Both the position numbers and the translations under genes were made by a program. This document shows, in pieces, positions 61,581-64,000 of a stretch of 64,000 nucleotides of DNA. Position 1 is the stretch's first letter, and the number at the start of each line of letters is the position of its first letter. Origin of the DNA: Streptomyces sp. MJM8645 (lineage in GTDB: Bacteria; Actinomycetota; Actinomycetes; Streptomycetales; Streptomycetaceae); NCBI RefSeq assembly GCF_001625365.1, contig NZ_LJJF01000001.1:310001-374000 (forward strand). Reading direction: 5' to 3'. A model generated the notes under the pieces. It was given only the letters and a program-made list of their open reading frames with translations, was not told where the DNA came from and made no database searches.

Positions 61581-61794
61581 CGCGGCCTCCGGCGGGGTGT
61601 GCCGACAAGGACCCGGTGGCACCCCCGGCGGACACGCCACCGTGTGGCCACCGTACGCCCGTCCCCGGCGCTGCGAAAGCCGCAGCCGGTACGGCCACCG
61701 GCAGGGCCCGGACCCGCGGACCCAGGGACCCGACGGAGGCCGTCGCCCGGACCCGCCGGACGCCGCCGCGGGCGCGCCGGGGAGAATCGGGGCC

Positions 61795-62478
61795 ATGACC
61801 CACACCGTGCTGATCGCCGAGGACGACCGGGCCATCCGCGACTCCCTCACCCGCGCCCTCCAGCTGGAGGGCTACCGGGTGAGCACCGCCGCGGACGGCG
61901 CGCAGACCCTGGCCGCCCTCACGGAGCAGCGCCCGGACCTGCTGGTGCTGGACGTGATGATGCCCGGCCCGGACGGCCTGGAGGTCTGCCGCCGCCTGCG
62001 CGCCGACGGCGACCGCACCCCGGTCCTGATGCTCACCGCCCGGGTCGAGGTCCCGGACCGGATCGCCGGGCTCGACGCCGGGGCCGACGACTACCTGGTC
62101 AAGCCCTTCGACGTGGACGAGCTGTTCGCCCGCCTGCGCGCCCTGCTGCGCCGCAACCCGCCCGAACCCGCCGGCGGCGGCGTCCTCGCGGTGGCCGACC
62201 TGCGGGTCGAGCCGCACGCCCGGCGGGCCTGGCGGGCCGGGCAGGAGCTGGAGCTCTCCCGGACCGAGTTCGACCTGCTGGAGCTGCTGACCCGGCACGC
62301 GGGCTCGGTGCTCGACCAGGCCACGGTGTACGAGCAGATCTGGGGCTACGACTTCGGCCCCGGCTCGAAGAACCTCGCGGTGTTCATCGGCTACCTGCGC
62401 CGCAAGCTGGACCGGCCCGGCCTGACACCGCTGATCCACACCGTCCGCGGCGTCGGCTACACGCTGCGCGAGTCGTGA
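61795..62478 (+). CDS. OmpR/PhoB-family response regulator
   Basis: ATG 61795 follows GGGGAGAA. The product has 227 residues. The receiver has IAEDD, Asp53 in VLDVMMPG, MLTAR and the conserved Lys in LVKPF. The winged helix at about 130-227 includes LSRTEFDLLELLTRHAG and the HTVRGVGYTLR wing. It resembles MprA/TcrA-type regulators. Its divergent neighbour is gltD (215 bp apart). It is coupled to the kinase by GTGA. Confidence 0.93.
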   Translation: MTHTVLIAEDDRAIRDSLTRALQLEGYRVSTAADGAQTLAALTEQRPDLLVLDVMMPGPDGLEVCRRLRADGDRTPVLMLTARVEVPDRIAGLDAGADDYLVKPFDVDELFARLRALLRRNPPEPAGGGVLAVADLRVEPHARRAWRAGQELELSRTEFDLLELLTRHAGSVLDQATVYEQIWGYDFGPGSKNLAVFIGYLRRKLDRPGLTPLIHTVRGVGYTLRES

Positions 62479-63860
62479 CCGGCCGTGGCCGGCCGCGGCT
62501 GCTGTGGCCGCGCCCGGGGCTGCGCACCACCGTCTCGCTCGCCTTCGCCGCGATGGCCGCCCTGGTCGCGGTGCTGATCGGCGCGCTCGGCTACCGCTCC
62601 GCCGCCCGGCTGATCCGGGACGACGAGGCCGCCGACTTCACCGCCGCCGTCCAGGCGGTGCACCAGCAGGTCGGCCGGGAGATGCTGTTCCCCGGCGACT
62701 TCAACGGCACGAGCGGCCTGAGCGAGGATCTGCTGCGCCCGATCCGGGTCACCTCGCAGTCCCTCGGCCCCGACGGGGAGGTGCTGCCCGGCACCGCCCG
62801 GATCGACCTCCGGCCGACCCCGGAGGACCGCTCCCTCGCCCGCTCCGACGCCCCCGGCCGGACCTCGTCCGGGTTTCGGCCCGTGCACGGCGACACCTAC
62901 CGGGTGGCCGTGGTCTCGCTCGGCGGCGGCCGCGGCGCGGTCCAGATCGCCCAGCAACTGGGCCCCACCGAGCACCTGTTGGCGACGCTGCGGATCCGTA
63001 CCGGGGTGTCGGTGGCGGTGGTCGCGGTGCTCGCGGGCGGGGCCGGCTGGCTGCTCGCCCGGCGGATCACCGGCCGGCTGGTCCGGCTCACCGACGCGGC
63101 CGAACTCGTCGCCGCCAGCGGACGGTTGGACGTTCCGGTGCCGGCCGCCGGGACGGACGAGGTCGGCCGGCTCGGCCGGGCCTTCGACCGGATGCTGGGC
63201 CGGCTCGCCACGGCGAAGGAGAACCAGCGCCGACTCGTCCAGGACGCCGGGCACGAGCTGCGCACCCCGTTGACCAGCCTGCGCACCAACCTCTCGGTCC
63301 TGCCCAGCCTGGACCGCCTGCCGCCCGCCGAACAGGAAGCACTGATGGCCGATCTGGCCGAGGAGGCACGGGAGTTGACGCTGCTGGTGGAGGAGCTGGT
63401 GGCGCTCGCCGCGGACCGGAAGGCCGACGAGGAACCGACCGAACTGGTGCTGGCCGAGCTGGTGCGCGAGGCCGCCGCACAGGCCCGGCGGCGCAGCGGC
63501 CGGGAGATCACCGTGGACGCCGACGACACGGTGGTCACGGCCCGCCCGGACGCGCTGGCCCGGGCGGTGGGCAACCTGCTGGACAACGCCGCCAAGTTCG
63601 ACCCGGCCGGGACGGCCCCGATCGAGGTGGTGGTGCGCGGCCGCCGGGTCGAGGTGCGCGACGGCGGGCCGGGGATCGACGAGGCCGACCTCTCCCGGGT
63701 CTTCGACCGCTTCTACCGGGCCACCGCCGCGCGCAGCCTGCCCGGTTCGGGGCTGGGCCTGGCCATCGTGCACGAGGTGGCCGGCTCGCACGGCGGCGAG
63801 GCCTTCGCCGCCAACCGGGACGGCGGCGGCGCCGTGATCGGCTTCACCCTCGGCCCGTAG
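62475..63860 (+). CDS. Membrane sensor histidine kinase (MprB-like)
   Basis: GTG 62475 overlaps the regulator stop. The product has 461 residues. A transmembrane helix (about 18-38), an extracytoplasmic domain of about 130 residues, a second helix (about 175-197), HAMP, then QDAGHELRTPLTSLR with phospho-His 260, GNLLDNAAKF (N-box), VRDGGPGI and GSGLGLAIVHEV (G2 box). The sensor domain has no recognisable fold. Signal unknown; envelope stress is typical of MprB relatives. Confidence 0.93.
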   Translation: MTGRGRPRLLWPRPGLRTTVSLAFAAMAALVAVLIGALGYRSAARLIRDDEAADFTAAVQAVHQQVGREMLFPGDFNGTSGLSEDLLRPIRVTSQSLGPDGEVLPGTARIDLRPTPEDRSLARSDAPGRTSSGFRPVHGDTYRVAVVSLGGGRGAVQIAQQLGPTEHLLATLRIRTGVSVAVVAVLAGGAGWLLARRITGRLVRLTDAAELVAASGRLDVPVPAAGTDEVGRLGRAFDRMLGRLATAKENQRRLVQDAGHELRTPLTSLRTNLSVLPSLDRLPPAEQEALMADLAEEARELTLLVEELVALAADRKADEEPTELVLAELVREAAAQARRRSGREITVDADDTVVTARPDALARAVGNLLDNAAKFDPAGTAPIEVVVRGRRVEVRDGGPGIDEADLSRVFDRFYRATAARSLPGSGLGLAIVHEVAGSHGGEAFAANRDGGGAVIGFTLGP

Positions 63861-63897
63861 GGCGTGTCCTCGAAACCGCCGTCCGCACAACGCCGCC

Positions 63898-63929
63898 GGG
63901 CCCCGGGCGCGCAGCAGCGCCCGGGGCCC
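63898..63929 (+). terminator. 13-bp hairpin terminator after the kinase gene
   Basis: GGGCCCCGGGCGC, loop GCAGCA, and exact complement, followed by repeated GGGCCCGG units that add alternative pairings. Confidence 0.85.
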
Positions 63930-64000
63930 GGGGCCCGGGGCCCGGCGTCACGTCGGCCGCCGTGAGACCGCCGTCAAACCGTCGTCAGAGCGCCGCGAGC

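Overview
The window is high-GC actinomycete DNA. Many genes start with GTG or TTG, operons overlap at GTGA or ATGA junctions, intergenic stretches carry perfect GC-rich hairpins, and a mycothiol S-conjugate amidase is present. A streptomycete (Streptomyces or Kitasatospora) is the best guess; no rRNA or tRNA marker is in view, so the genus is inference. I saw no rRNA, tRNA or CRISPR array. Layout from left to right. 1-7.3 kb looks like the edge of a specialised-metabolite region: a truncated StyA-like flavin monooxygenase, a type II thioesterase, an SDR, a bacterial serpin with a poly-proline loop, a P-loop kinase-like protein and a stand-alone acyl-CoA ligase. 7.3-15.8 kb is an ABC system with two very large FtsX-type permeases, an ATPase with an AbrB-like tail and a divergent MacB-type ATPase. 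15.9-22.3 kb holds a Tat-exported berberine-bridge-type oxidase, a secreted tripeptidyl-aminopeptidase-like hydrolase, and a MarR regulator with a two-gene target operon behind twin operators. 22.8-28.1 kb is the most notable metabolic locus: a 1318-residue Pls/PosA-type synthetase whose adenylation pocket reads DAESIGTVVK (close to lysine codes), coupled by an ATGA overlap to an M1 zinc peptidase. This is a probable epsilon-poly-L-lysine synthetase with a candidate poly-amino-acid hydrolase. 28.3-31.7 kb has a class C serine hydrolase and a probable ornithine-lipid pair (OlsB-like and OlsA-like). 31.7-43.3 kb is mostly chromosomal housekeeping: an MFS pump with its TetR, a proline iminopeptidase, a YdcF protein, a hotdog thioesterase, a secreted PHB-depolymerase-like esterase, Mca with a divergent TetR, a DUF6445-like protein, a HAD phosphatase and MurQ. 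43.3-46.7 kb is a mobile-element patch: a decayed IS701-type element, MITE-like elements and a 42-bp IS relic. Insertions sit on CTAG, and two of these CTAGs supply the stop codons of the neighbouring genes. 46.7-53.7 kb has an MMPL transporter, a NarL-type two-component pair, a second IS701 relic, and a TetR with an MFS exporter. 53.8-60 kb has a YcxB-like protein, a secreted TolB-like propeller, and a two-gene operon of 870 and 401 residues that I cannot assign to any known function. It is the best candidate here for an undescribed system. 60.1-63.9 kb has a GltD-like glutamate synthase small subunit and an OmpR-type two-component pair. Three TetR genes and one MarR gene each have a recognisable palindromic operator nearby, so local regulation is unusually legible.
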